This document shows, one piece after another, positions 33,621-44,537 of a stretch of 64,000 nt of DNA (position 1 is the stretch's first letter; each line of letters opens with the position of its first letter). The stretch is from RCIO01 sp964629765 (GTDB lineage: Bacteria; Pseudomonadota; Alphaproteobacteria; Rhizobiales; Rhizobiaceae). A model generated the notes under the pieces. It did no database searches. It was not told where the DNA came from and worked only from the letters and a program-made list of their open reading frames with translations. Location of the stretch: the NCBI GenBank assembly GCA_964629765.1, contig CAZVTK010000004.1, forward strand, positions 1-64,000, in the 5' to 3' direction. A program made the translations under genes and the position numbers.

Positions 33621-35201
33621 TCAGGCCGACAGCAGCGGCGGCGGCTCCTCCCCGCCCGGCGCCCAAGGCGCCTCCTGTCGGCTGGCGCAGTCCGGGCGCG
33701 TGCACAGCCGGCAGGTCGGCCCCACGGGCACGTCGAGGCGCGCGTCGGTCAGGTCCAGCCCGTTGGCGTAGACGGTGGCGTCGGCATGGAGGATGTCGGT
33801 GATGAGCAGCACCGAATGCGGCGGCGCGATATCGGCGAAGCCGCTCGCGCGCCGCGCCACCGCCTTGGCGACGAACAGGAAGCGCGAGCCGTCGGCGAAG
33901 CGGGCGACCTGCCGCACCGGCTGGCCGGGCGACCTGAATGCGGCGTAGATGGCCCAGAGCGGGCAGGCATGGCCGCTGCTGGGCAAAAGCAGGCCCGGCA
34001 GCGGGAAATGCTTGGAGAGGCGGCCGGCCGGATCTGCCCGCAGGAAGCCGAACGGTATGCCCTCCGCCTCCGGCCGCCGCAGCGTCACCAGCCGGTGGGC
34101 GATCTGCTCGAAGCTGGCATTGTAGCGCTCGCTCAGCGCGTCGACGTCGTAGCGCAGCGCCTTCGCGTCGGCGGCGAAGCGCTCGTACGGTAGCAGGATC
34201 GCGCCGGCTATGTAGGAGGCGAGATAGCGGGCGGCGCCCCGCCGCGCCGTGTCGGAGGTCAGCCGCGCCGCCGCCGCCTCGGCGGCCAGCACGTCGCGGC
34301 TCGACAGCTCGGCCAGCAGCCGCGCCATCTGGAACTGCCGCGTCGACTGCGGCACCGTGTTGCGGAACCACAGCGTGCGCGAGGCGGGATCGTAGCCGAA
34401 GGCGCTGCCGGCGCGCGCCGCCGCCGAGCGCTGGACGGCGACGCCGAATCCGTCGGCCAGCAGCGCGCCGAGCGTCGCCTCGCTGAACGGCTCGCCTTCC
34501 CCTATACGGGCGCGCAGCGCCGCCGCGCGCTCCTCCAGCGCCGGGAAATAGTTCTGCGCGGCGAAGATCATGTCGTCCACCTCGCGCCGCGCCGAGGCGA
34601 AGCCGCGCGCGCTCGACGTCTGGTCGAACTGGCCGATGAGGTTGCGCGCCACGGCGCTGAGGGTGCGCGTCTCGCGGCCGATGGAGCCGAGGAACCGCTT
34701 CTGCTCCTCGGCGCTGAGGTCCGGCGTGCCTTCGAGGATCTCGGCGCCCGAGCGGATGGCCGTGATGCCCGACACCACCTGATGGAGAAGCTGCGACAGC
34801 AGCGGGTCGGCGCGCAGCCGGTCGGCATAGGCTTCCGCGTCGGCCACCGCCGCCGCGTAGGAGCGGTACAGCCGGGCGAACAGCCGGGCGATGTCGGGCG
34901 CCGTCGCGACGAGGTGGCGCGCCTCGTCCAGCCCCATGCGGCTGTCGGCGAGCACGGGATCGGCCAGCGCCTCCACCAGCTCGTTGATGAGCCGGTGCTC
35001 GGCCTGCCCCGTCAGCTCGTCCATGTCCATGGCGAGCTCGGCCGCGATGCGCCGCAGCAGCGAGCCGCCGACCTGGCGCTTGTTGGCCTCGATCAGGTTG
35101 AGATAGCTCGGCGACACGCCGACGCTGCGCGCCAGCGCCGCCTGCGAGACGCCGATCGCCTTGCGGCGCGTTGATATCCTGAGCCCGATGGGCGCCCGCA
35201 C
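33621..35201 (-). CDS. XRE-family regulator of the ScfR/RamB/PrpR type (short-chain acyl regulator)
   Basis: 526 residues. N-terminal HTH (GVSQAALARSVGVSPSYLNLIEANKRQ, split here), a long helical middle (YAAAVADAEAYADRLRADPL), an ImmA/IrrE-related region (ARYLASYIAGAILLPYERFA) and a C-terminal domain with CPLWAIYAAF and the Cys-rich PTCRLCTRPDCASRQ. This layout is that of RamB/PrpR-type regulators that respond to acyl-CoA or propionate/acetate state. The start is GTG. It faces away from the HAAT importer operon across 171 bp containing several palindromes, so it is a candidate regulator of that operon. Confidence 0.87.
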   Translation of the reverse strand: MRAPIGLRISTRRKAIGVSQAALARSVGVSPSYLNLIEANKRQVGGSLLRRIAAELAMDMDELTGQAEHRLINELVEALADPVLADSRMGLDEARHLVATAPDIARLFARLYRSYAAAVADAEAYADRLRADPLLSQLLHQVVSGITAIRSGAEILEGTPDLSAEEQKRFLGSIGRETRTLSAVARNLIGQFDQTSSARGFASARREVDDMIFAAQNYFPALEERAAALRARIGEGEPFSEATLGALLADGFGVAVQRSAAARAGSAFGYDPASRTLWFRNTVPQSTRQFQMARLLAELSSRDVLAAEAAAARLTSDTARRGAARYLASYIAGAILLPYERFAADAKALRYDVDALSERYNASFEQIAHRLVTLRRPEAEGIPFGFLRADPAGRLSKHFPLPGLLLPSSGHACPLWAIYAAFRSPGQPVRQVARFADGSRFLFVAKAVARRASGFADIAPPHSVLLITDILHADATVYANGLDLTDARLDVPVGPTCRLCTRPDCASRQEAPWAPGGEEPPPLLSA

Positions 35202-35212
35202 GGTCCCGCCTT

Positions 35213-35290
35213 GTCAATCCATTGACTGGTTTCTTATCCCGACAGTCGAAGAATTTACAAGAATTTCCTTGAAGAACAATAGCATATTGT
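35213..35290. promoter_or_regulatory. Palindromic operator candidates in the divergent promoter region
   Basis: Between the ScfR-like regulator and the importer operon lie two clean palindromes: GTCAA-TCCA-TTGAC (35213-35226) and ACAAT-AGCAT-ATTGT (35276-35290). A looser CAAG-N6-CTTG lies between them. The region is AT-rich compared with its surroundings. These could be operators for the divergent XRE-type regulator or another factor. Confidence 0.4.
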
Positions 35291-35372
35291 ATGGCTGTCA
35301 ACGCACGACGATAGTGCCGTCGCGGGGAGCCTGCTGCTCAGGTTCTGGCTTCCGCGATCAAGGAGGAGAACA

Positions 35373-36731
35373 ATGAGCGAACTCAAGCGCGGGATCTCCC
35401 GCCGCAACGTATTGCGTACCGGCCTTGCCGGCATCGTCGCCACCGGCACCGCGCCGCTGGTATTCTCGCGCGGCGCATGGGCGCAGGAATTCTGCAACAA
35501 TCCGACCGGCAGCACGGTGACCTTCGGCCTCAACCTGCCGCTGACCGGCACCTATGCCGAAGAGGGCGCGGACGAGCAGAAAGCCTACGAGCTGGCGATC
35601 AAGCATCTCAACGGCGAGGGCGACGGCGGCCTGCTGAGCGTCCTGAAGCCGTCGGCGCTGAAGGGCAACGGCATCCTCGGCAAGAAGGTCCAGTATGTCA
35701 GCTCGGACAGCCAGACCAAGTCCGACGTGGCCCGCGCCGGCGCCACCCGCATGATCGAGCGCGACGGCGCCATCATGGTCACCGGCGGCTCGTCCTCGGG
35801 CGAGGCGATCGCGGTGCAGAGCCTGTGCCAGGAGCTCGGCGTCATCTTCATGGCCGGCCTCACCCACTCCAACGACACCACCGGCAAGGACAAGCGGCGC
35901 TACGGCTTCCGCCACTTCTTCAACGCCTACCAGTCGGGCATCGCCATCGCGCCGGTGCTGAGCAAGGCATACGGCAACGATCGCCGCGCCTACCACCTGA
36001 CGGCGGACTACACCTGGGGCTGGACGCAGGAAGAGTCGATCAAGGCCGCCACCGAGGCGCTCGGCTGGCAGACGGTTCAGCTCGTGCGCACCCCGCTCGG
36101 CGCAGCCGACTACTCGCAGTACCTCACGCCGGTGCTGAATTCGGGCGCCGACGTGCTGATCCTGAACCACTACGGCAACGACATGGTCAACTCGCTGACC
36201 CAGGCCGTGCAGTTCGGCATGCGCGACCGCCAGGCCAACGGCAAGCAGTTCGAGATCGTCGTGCCGCTGTTCTCCGAACTGATGGCCAAGGGCGCCGGCG
36301 AGAACATCAAGGGCATCTTCGGCACCTCGAACTGGCACTGGAACCTTCAGGACGAGGGCTCGCAGGCGTTCACCAAGTCGTTCGGCGCCGCTTACGGCCA
36401 GCCGCCTTCGCAGGCCGCCCACACGGCCTATGTGCAGGCGCTGCTTTATGCCGACGCGGTCGAGCGGGCCGGCACCTTCTATCCGCCGGAGGTGATCAAG
36501 GCGCTGGAAGGCTTCGAGTTCGACGGCATGGGCAACGGCAAGACGCTCTATCGCGCCGAGGACCATCAGTGCATGAAGTCGGTGCTGGTGGTGCAGGGCA
36601 ACGACAAGCCGACCAGCCAGTTCGACGTGCTGAACGTGATCGAGGAAGTCGGTCGCGACGTCACCACCTACGATCCGGCCATCTTCGGAGGCGAACTCGG
36701 CGCCGCGGAGCCGGTCCCGCAATGCCGCTGA
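35373..36731 (+). CDS. Branched-chain-type (HAAT) ABC importer binding protein
   Basis: 452 residues. Twin-arginine-type leader ISRRNVLRTGLAG then cleavage near AWAQ (about 33). The mature type I periplasmic binding fold is GSTVTFGLNLPLTGTYAEEG, MVTGGSSSGEAIAVQSLCQEL, YHLTADYTWGWTQEESIK and ADVLILNHYGNDMV. The HAAT family binds leucine, urea, short amides or aromatic acids; the ligand here is unknown. GGAGG precedes the ATG. First gene of a complete five-gene operon, separated from the permeases by a strong hairpin that could keep its mRNA abundant. Confidence 0.9.
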   Translation: MSELKRGISRRNVLRTGLAGIVATGTAPLVFSRGAWAQEFCNNPTGSTVTFGLNLPLTGTYAEEGADEQKAYELAIKHLNGEGDGGLLSVLKPSALKGNGILGKKVQYVSSDSQTKSDVARAGATRMIERDGAIMVTGGSSSGEAIAVQSLCQELGVIFMAGLTHSNDTTGKDKRRYGFRHFFNAYQSGIAIAPVLSKAYGNDRRAYHLTADYTWGWTQEESIKAATEALGWQTVQLVRTPLGAADYSQYLTPVLNSGADVLILNHYGNDMVNSLTQAVQFGMRDRQANGKQFEIVVPLFSELMAKGAGENIKGIFGTSNWHWNLQDEGSQAFTKSFGAAYGQPPSQAAHTAYVQALLYADAVERAGTFYPPEVIKALEGFEFDGMGNGKTLYRAEDHQCMKSVLVVQGNDKPTSQFDVLNVIEEVGRDVTTYDPAIFGGELGAAEPVPQCR

Positions 36732-36744
36732 TCTGAGGCGTTTT

Positions 36745-36769
36745 CCGCCCCGCCGTCTCGGCGGGGCGG
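36745..36769 (+). terminator. Strong hairpin between binding-protein and permease genes
   Basis: Perfect 11-bp stem CCGCCCCGCCG/CGGCGGGGCGG with a 3-base loop, followed by ATTTTG. The short T tract suggests partial termination or mRNA stabilisation, giving more binding protein than permease, as in many importer operons. Confidence 0.75.
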
Positions 36770-36806
36770 ATTTTGCTCGACCGGGAGACGGGCCGGGGAG
36801 GCCGTG

Positions 36807-37838
36807 ATGTTCGAAGTCATCTTTCTTCAGTTCCTGAACGGGCTGGACAAGGGCAGCGCCTACGCGCTCATCGCCCTCGGTCTCACCCTGGTGTTCGGAA
36901 CGCTGGGCGTGGTCAATTTCGCGCATGGCGCCCTGTTCATGCTGGGCGCGTTCTGCGCGGTGGCCTTCCGGCGACTGCTGACGCTTGAGACCGTTACGGT
37001 CGATCCGACGAAGCTTTCCCCCTGGGGCGCGCCCATCGAAATCCGCGAGCCGCTGGTGCAGGCGTGGTTCGGCGATCTCGGTGCGGTTCTGGTCAATTAT
37101 TCCGTCCCCATCTCGCTGCTTCTGGCGGTGCCCGTGATGCTCGCCATCGGCATCGGCATGGAGCGCGGGCTCATCAAGTATTTCTACAAGCGGCCCCACG
37201 CCGAGCAGATTCTCGTCACCTTCGGCCTCGCCATCGTGATCGGCGAGATCGTCAAGGCGATGTTCGGACCGAACCCGCATCCGCAGCCCATGCCGACCGA
37301 CCTGCGCGGCGCGGCCGACATCGGCGCCTGGCTCGGCATGCAGGCCGGCGTCATCACCTACCCGCTGTGGCGGCTGGTCTACTTCCTGTTCGCCATGGCG
37401 GTGATCGGCGCGGTCTTCGCCTTCCTCCAGTTCACCACCTTCGGCATGGTGGTGCGCGCCGGCATGGCCGACCGCGAGACGGTGGGGCTGCTGGGCATCA
37501 ACATCGACAGGCGCTTCACCATCATGTTCGGCATCGCCGCGGTCGTCGCCGGCATGGCGGGCGTGATGTACACGCCGCTGCTGCCGCCGAACTACACGAT
37601 CGGCATGGACTTCCTGGTGATCTCCTTCGTCGTCGTCGTGGTGGGCGGCATGGGCTCGCTGCCCGGCGCGGTGACCTCCGGCTTCCTGCTCGGCATCCTG
37701 CAATCCTTCGCCTCGATGCATCAGGTGAAAGCCTTCGTCCCCGGCATCGACCAGATCATCATCTACCTCGTCGCCGTCATCATCCTGCTCGTGCGTCCTC
37801 GCGGACTGATGGGCCGTCGCGGCGTGATGGAGGCGTAA
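36807..37838 (+). CDS. HAAT ABC importer permease 1 (LivH-like)
   Basis: 343 residues with about eight membrane segments. LivH features: LNGLDKGSAYALIALGLTLVFGTLGVVNFAHG (split), TFGLAIVIGEIVK, MVVRAGMADRETVGLLGIN and VVVGGMGSLPGAV. ATG at 36807 is preferred over the GTG at 36804 because GGGGAGG would be too close to the GTG. It abuts the LivM gene with no gap. Confidence 0.92.
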   Translation: MFEVIFLQFLNGLDKGSAYALIALGLTLVFGTLGVVNFAHGALFMLGAFCAVAFRRLLTLETVTVDPTKLSPWGAPIEIREPLVQAWFGDLGAVLVNYSVPISLLLAVPVMLAIGIGMERGLIKYFYKRPHAEQILVTFGLAIVIGEIVKAMFGPNPHPQPMPTDLRGAADIGAWLGMQAGVITYPLWRLVYFLFAMAVIGAVFAFLQFTTFGMVVRAGMADRETVGLLGINIDRRFTIMFGIAAVVAGMAGVMYTPLLPPNYTIGMDFLVISFVVVVVGGMGSLPGAVTSGFLLGILQSFASMHQVKAFVPGIDQIIIYLVAVIILLVRPRGLMGRRGVMEA

Positions 37839-38990
37839 ATGGCGGACTTCATGTCACGCAGGGACCTCACGCTCCTCGTCGGCTTCGCCGCCGTCGTGCT
37901 GCTGCTGCCGATCCTGGCCACCCCGTTCGGGGCGGCCTATCCGGACCTGCTCCAGCGCTTCATGATCTTCGGCATCTTCGCCATCGGCTTCAACATCCTG
38001 TTCGGACTGACCGGCTACCTCTCCTTCGGCCACGCAGCCTTCTTCGGCGTGGGATCCTACGCCGCGATGTGGTCGTTCAAGCTGCTCAGCCTGAACGCCG
38101 TGCCCGCGATCCTCTTCGCGGTGCTGCTTTCCGGCCTGTTCGCGCTTGCCGTCGGCTACGTGTCGCTGCGTCGCTCGGGCATCTACTTCTCGATCCTGAC
38201 GCTGGCCTTCGCGCAGATGAGCTACAACCTCGCCTATTCTGTGCTGACCCCGATCACCAACGGCGAAACGGGGCTGCGCATGGCGCTCAACGATCCGCGC
38301 GTGCTGGACCGGCTGTTCTTCGACGCGCCGGCCGGCATGCCGGTGCCCAGCCTGTTCGGCCTGTCGCTGTCGGGCTGGAGCGGCTTCTACTTCTCCGCCG
38401 CGTTCCTGCTGGCGACGTTCTTCCTTGCCATGCGCATCACGAATTCGCCCTTCGGCATGATGCTCAAGGGCATCAAGTCGAACCAGAACCGCATGAGCTA
38501 CACCGGCTTCAACACGCGACCCTACACGCTGACCGCCTTCGTCATCTCCGGCATGCTGGCGGGCCTCGCCGGCTCGCTGCTGGTCGTCACCGACCCGCTG
38601 GCCGGCGCGGAGCGCATGCAGTGGACGGCCTCGGGCGAGGTGGTGCTGATGACCATCCTCGGCGGCGTCGGCACGCTCGTCGGCCCGGTGATCGGCGCCT
38701 GGCTGATCAAATATTTCGAGAACATCTTCTCGTCCTTCAACGACAACGTGCTCAACGGTTTCTACGCCTTCCTGCCGGACGGGCTGCGCGAGGTGATGGT
38801 GGCCATCAGCGGCAAGTTCGTCGGCGAAGGCTGGCACCTGTCGCTCGGCCTGCTGTTCGTGCTGATCGTCGTGTTCCTGCCCGGCGGCATCATGGAAGGC
38901 GCAAGGCGCATCGGCGCCTGGATGAAGCGCCCGCGCAACGGCGCGCGGGCCGAACGTCAGCGCCAGCTCAGCCCGACGGCTGCGGAATAG
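37839..38990 (+). CDS. HAAT ABC importer permease 2 (LivM-like)
   Basis: 383 residues with about ten membrane segments. LivM features: FAIGFNILFGLTGYLSFGHAAFFGVGSYAA (split), RRSGIYFSILTLAFAQM, GMMLKGIKSNQNRMSYTGFN, GEVVLMTILGGVGTLVGPVIGA. It begins directly after the LivH stop codon. It forms the membrane pore together with LivH. Confidence 0.92.
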   Translation: MADFMSRRDLTLLVGFAAVVLLLPILATPFGAAYPDLLQRFMIFGIFAIGFNILFGLTGYLSFGHAAFFGVGSYAAMWSFKLLSLNAVPAILFAVLLSGLFALAVGYVSLRRSGIYFSILTLAFAQMSYNLAYSVLTPITNGETGLRMALNDPRVLDRLFFDAPAGMPVPSLFGLSLSGWSGFYFSAAFLLATFFLAMRITNSPFGMMLKGIKSNQNRMSYTGFNTRPYTLTAFVISGMLAGLAGSLLVVTDPLAGAERMQWTASGEVVLMTILGGVGTLVGPVIGAWLIKYFENIFSSFNDNVLNGFYAFLPDGLREVMVAISGKFVGEGWHLSLGLLFVLIVVFLPGGIMEGARRIGAWMKRPRNGARAERQRQLSPTAAE

Positions 38991-39002
38991 GAGGCTCGCG
39001 CC

Positions 39003-39775
39003 ATGCCGACCACCCCCCGCGACAACATCGTCCTGCACGTCGCCGACGTGCACAAGCGCTTCGGCGGCCTCCACGCCCTGTCCGACATCGACCTCCAGGT
39101 CGAGGAGGGCAAGACGCACGCCATCATCGGCCCGAACGGCGCCGGCAAGTCGACGCTGCTCAACGTCATCATCGGCAGGCTGCCGCCGTCCAGCGGCGCC
39201 GTCGTGTTCGACGGCATCGTGCTGACCGGCAAGAAGCCGCACGAGATCAACCAGCTCGGCGTCGCCCGCGTCTTCCAGACGCCGGAAATCTTCGCCGACC
39301 TGTCGATCCTCCAGAACGTGATGACGCCCGCCTTCGCCAAGCGCGACGGCGCCTTCAGGATCAACATGTTCCGCTCGGTCGACAACGAGCGCGGCATCCG
39401 CGAGGAGGCCGAGGCCATCCTCGAGGACGTCGGCCTCATCAGCCAGCGCGACAATCATGCCGGCGCCCTGTCGCGCGGCGACAAGCGCCGGCTGGAGCTG
39501 GCCATGTGCCTGATCCAGAAGCCGCGCCTGCTGCTGCTCGACGAGCCGACGGCGGGCATGAGCCGCCACGACACCAACACCACCATCGAGCTCCTGAAGA
39601 AGATCAAGGCGCGCGGCATGACCAAGGTCATCATCGAGCACGACATGCATGTCGTGTTCTCGCTGGCCGACAAGATCACGGTGCTGGCCGGCGGGCGCAT
39701 CATCTCGGAGGGGCTGCCCGACCAGGTGCGCCGCGACCCGCGCGTGCAGGAAGCCTATCTCGGAGGAGCACACTG

Positions 39776-39776
<1 letters not shown>
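39003..39776 (+). CDS. HAAT ABC importer ATPase 1 (LivG-like)
   Basis: 257 residues. Walker A GPNGAGKSTLLNV near residue 42, Walker B LLLLDEPTAGMSRHDT, switch IEHDMHVV. The ABC signature is non-standard: LSRGDKRRLELAMCL in place of LSGGQ, a variant like that in UrtD-type ATPases. GGAGG precedes the ATG. It works with the LivF partner. Confidence 0.92.
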
Positions 39777-40540
<764 letters not shown>

Positions 40541-40570
40541 GCGGGGCCATCTGAGCGGGACGGGCGCGCC

Positions 40571-41310
<740 letters not shown>

Positions 41311-41314
<4 letters not shown>

Positions 41315-42159
41315 GCGGCCTCCCACGACGAGCGGTCGAGCACCGGCAGCTCGGCGCGCGTCTCGTCCATGCGCGGCACCGAGGCGATGAGCCCGCGCGT
41401 ATAGGGGTGCGTCGCCCGGTCGAGCGCGCCCGCCGCGCATTCCTCGACGATGCGGCCGCGATACATCACGAGGATGCGGTCGCAGAACTGCGAGACGAGC
41501 TCGAGGTCGTGGCTGATGAAGATCAGCCCCATGCCCTTGCGGGTGATGAGGTCGTTCATCAGCCGCAGCACCTCGCCCTGCACCGACACGTCGAGCGCCG
41601 AGGTCGGCTCGTCGGCGATCAGGATCGCCGGCTCGGGGATCAGCATCATGGCGATCATCACGCGCTGGCCCATGCCGCCCGACACCTCGTGCGGGTAGAG
41701 GCCGAACACCCGCTCCGGGTCGCGGATCTGCACGGCGTCGAGCATCTCCAGCACGCGCCGGCGGATCTGCCGGCGCGGCAGGTGCTCGTGCACGGCCAGC
41801 GCCTCGCCGATCTGCTCGCCGACGGTCATCACCGGGTTGAGCGAGAATTTCGGATCCTGCATCACCATGGAGATGCGCGCGCCGCGGATGCGCCGCATCT
41901 GCGCCTCGCTCGCCGACAGAAGGTCGATGCCGTCGAAGCGCAGCTGGTCGGCGCTCACCTCGCCCGGCTTGCGGATGAGCCTCAGGATGGAGCGCCCGGT
42001 CAGCGACTTGCCCGACCCGCTCTCGCCGACGATGCCCAGCCGCTCGCGGCCGAGCGCGAAGGAGACGCCGCGCACCACCTCCACCGGCCCGGTCGGCGTC
42101 GGAAAGCGCACGCGCAAATTCTCGACCTCCAGCAGCGGCGCGCTCCCCTTCTCGATCAT
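41311..42159 (-). CDS. Peptide-type ABC importer ATPase (DppD/OppD-like)
   Basis: 282 residues. Walker A GESGSGKSLTGRS, signature VSGGMGQRVMIAMML, Walker B ILIADEPTSALDVSVQ, switch ISHDLELV, then the oligopeptide-transporter C-terminal motif ATHPYTRGLIASVP. The start overlaps the end of the DppC-like permease gene and the stop overlaps the next ATPase gene (ATGA both times). Confidence 0.93.
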
Positions 42160-43067
42160 TGCCGGTTCCCGCTCTTGGGGTCGAGCACGTCGCGCAGCCC
42201 GTCGCCGAGGAAGCAGAAGCCGAGGCTGACGATGACGATGGCAAAGCCCGGCATGGTCGCCACCCACCACTGGTCGAGGATGAAGGCGCGGCCTCTGCTG
42301 ATCATCGCGCCCCATTCGGGCAGCGGCGGCTGCGCGCCGAGCCCGAGGAAGCCGAGGCCGGCGGCGGTGAGGATGATGCCCGCCATGTCGAGCGTCACGC
42401 GCACGATGACCGAGGAGGTGCACAGCGGCAGGATGTGGCGGACGATGACGCGCGGGGCCGACGCGCCCTGGAGCCGCACCGCCGAGATGAACTCGGAATT
42501 GCGCATCGTCAGCGTCTCGGCGCGCGTGAGGCGCGCATAGGCCGGCCAGGAGGTGATGGCGATGGCGATGACGGCGTTCTCGATGCCCGGCCCGAGCGCG
42601 GCGACGAAGGCGAGCGCGAGGATCAGCTTCGGCATCGACAGGAAGATGTCGGTGATGCCCATCAGGACGCGGTCGGCCCAGCCGCCGAGATAGCCCGACA
42701 CGGCGCCGACGACCATGCCCACCGGCGCGGCGATGGCCGCGACCAGCAGGACGATGGTCAGCGTGATGCGCGCGCCGTAGACGATGCGCGACCAGATGTC
42801 CCGGCCGAGCTCGTCGCTGCCCAGCCAGAACTCGGCCGAGGGCGGCTTCAGCCGGTCGGTCAGCGCGCCGACATAGGGCGAGTGGGTGGCGAAGAAAGGC
42901 GCGAAGACGGCGAGCACCACGAGGACGAGCACGATCAGCGCGCCGAGCACCGCCAGCGGGTTGCGCAGCAGCGCCAAGAGCACGCGGTAGCCGCGCCCCA
43001 GCCGCGCCTGCATGCGCGAGGCCGGCGATTCGGTCAGCAGCCAGTCTCGGGTGGTGGTGGTCGTCAT
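42156..43067 (-). CDS. Peptide-type ABC importer permease (DppC-like)
   Basis: 303 residues with six membrane segments. N-terminal DppC domain (LLALLRNPLAVLGALIVLVL), HWLGSDELGRD-like GSDELGRDIWSR, and the EAA loop SEFISAVRLQGASAPRVIVRHIL. ATG at 43067 was chosen over an upstream start in the repeat-bearing gap. The 222-bp gap before it holds an inverted repeat. Confidence 0.92.
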   Translation of the reverse strand: MTTTTTRDWLLTESPASRMQARLGRGYRVLLALLRNPLAVLGALIVLVLVVLAVFAPFFATHSPYVGALTDRLKPPSAEFWLGSDELGRDIWSRIVYGARITLTIVLLVAAIAAPVGMVVGAVSGYLGGWADRVLMGITDIFLSMPKLILALAFVAALGPGIENAVIAIAITSWPAYARLTRAETLTMRNSEFISAVRLQGASAPRVIVRHILPLCTSSVIVRVTLDMAGIILTAAGLGFLGLGAQPPLPEWGAMISRGRAFILDQWWVATMPGFAIVIVSLGFCFLGDGLRDVLDPKSGNRQ

Positions 43068-43110
43068 GGGACAGGCACCGCGTATGAGGAACCGCGTCTC
43101 TCCGCACACC

Positions 43111-43251
43111 CCTCTGTCCTGCCGGACATCTCCCTCTCAAGGGGGGAGATCACGCCGGCATCTATCGTTTCGCCAACCGCCGACGATTGGCTAAAGCAGA
43201 ATTGACAGCCAATCTCCCCCCTTGAGGGGGAGATGTCCGGCAGGACAGAGG
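43111..43251. repeat. Inverted-repeat intergenic element (40-bp arms)
   Basis: Arms starting CCTCTGTCCTGCCGGACATC (43111 onward) and its inverted copy ending near 43251 match at about 39 of 40 bases, with CT-rich/G-rich inner palindromes like those at 5568 and 46853. It sits between the two permease genes of one operon, so it would be transcribed as a long hairpin and could lower or stabilise distal mRNA. Confidence 0.8.
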
Positions 43252-43289
43252 AGGGTAACGTAGAGAGATGAAACAACAACAACACCTCG

Positions 43290-44399
43290 TCACCTCGCCC
43301 GCGGATCGAGCACGCGGTAGAGCACGTCCGACACCTTGTTGATGACGATGAACACCGCGCCGATCACCAGCGTCGCGCCGAGCACGGCATTCATGTCGGC
43401 GTTGAACAGCGCGGCGGTGAGGTAGTTGCCGATGCCGGGCCACGAGAACACCGTCTCCACCATGACCGAGCCTTCCAGCAGGCCGGCATAGGAGAGGCCG
43501 ATCACCGTGATCAGCGGCACGCGGATGGGCCGGAAGGCGTGGCGCCACAACACCGCGCGCTCCGGCACGCCCTTCACCCGCGCCGTCGTCACATATTCCT
43601 GCCCGAGCTGGTCGAGCATGAAGGAGCGCGTCATGCGCGCGATATAGGCGAGGCTGAAGAAGCCGAGGATCGAGGCCGGCAGCACGATGTGGCCGACCGC
43701 GTTGCGAAACACGTCGAGATCGCCGGCGAGCAGGCTGTCGACGAGGATGAGGCCGGTCACCGGGGGCACCAGCCCGTCGTAGAAGATGTCGACGCGGCCC
43801 GGCCCGCCGACCCAGCGCAGCTTCGCGTAGAAGACCAGCAGGCCGAGCAGGCCCAGCCAGAATGCCGGCACCGAATAGCCGAGCAGGCCGATCACCCGGA
43901 TGATCTGGTCGGTGATGCTGCCCTGCCGCGACGCCGCCCACACGCCCATCGGCACGCCGAGCGCGACGCCGATGATGATGCCGAGCGTCGCCATCTCCAG
44001 CGTCGCCGGGAAGACGTGGCTCAGATCCTCCAGCACCGGCCGCTGGGTCGACACCGACATGCCGAAATTGCCGGTCAGCACGTCGCCCACATAGGAGAAG
44101 AATTGCACGACCAGCGGCCGGTCGAGCCCCATCTCGGAGCGCACGCGCAGATAGACCTCCTGCGGCGCGCGGTCGCCGACCACCGCCAGCACCGGGTCGA
44201 TGGGGATCACGCGGCCGATGAAGAAGGTGATCGCCAGAAGGCCGAGGAAAGTCAGCGCCGTGGTCAGCCCGAAGGCGCCGAGCGAGAGCGCGAAGCGCTG
44301 CCCCGCGCGCGAACGGGCGCGGCGCGGGCCGCGCGATGCTGCTGGCTCGATTGCGGGCTCGATGGTCAATGCGGTCGGCCGCCCCCTCATCGCATTCAC
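43290..44399 (-). CDS. Peptide-type ABC importer permease (DppB-like)
   Basis: 369 residues with six membrane segments after a basic N-terminal extension of about 35 residues. DppB features: ERSEMGLDRP-like VRSEMGLDRPLVVQFFSYV, GNFGMSVSTQRPV, GLLGYSVPAFWLGLL and the EAA loop EYVTTARVKGVPERAVLWRHAF. First gene of the minus-strand importer operon, divergent from the XRE-cupin regulator. Its matching binding protein is probably the one at 45211. Confidence 0.92.
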   Translation of the reverse strand: MNAMRGRPTALTIEPAIEPAASRGPRRARSRAGQRFALSLGAFGLTTALTFLGLLAITFFIGRVIPIDPVLAVVGDRAPQEVYLRVRSEMGLDRPLVVQFFSYVGDVLTGNFGMSVSTQRPVLEDLSHVFPATLEMATLGIIIGVALGVPMGVWAASRQGSITDQIIRVIGLLGYSVPAFWLGLLGLLVFYAKLRWVGGPGRVDIFYDGLVPPVTGLILVDSLLAGDLDVFRNAVGHIVLPASILGFFSLAYIARMTRSFMLDQLGQEYVTTARVKGVPERAVLWRHAFRPIRVPLITVIGLSYAGLLEGSVMVETVFSWPGIGNYLTAALFNADMNAVLGATLVIGAVFIVINKVSDVLYRVLDPRAR

Positions 44400-44537
44400 C
44401 GCAGCCTATCCCCGGCGGCCGCCAGTGGATAGCCAATCAGTGTGGACCGATATTTTTTCACTTGGATAGCATAAAAGATTTTGCTTACATCAAAAAAATT
44501 TCGATGGAGCCCGCGTCGCTTGAACGCGCCCCAGACC

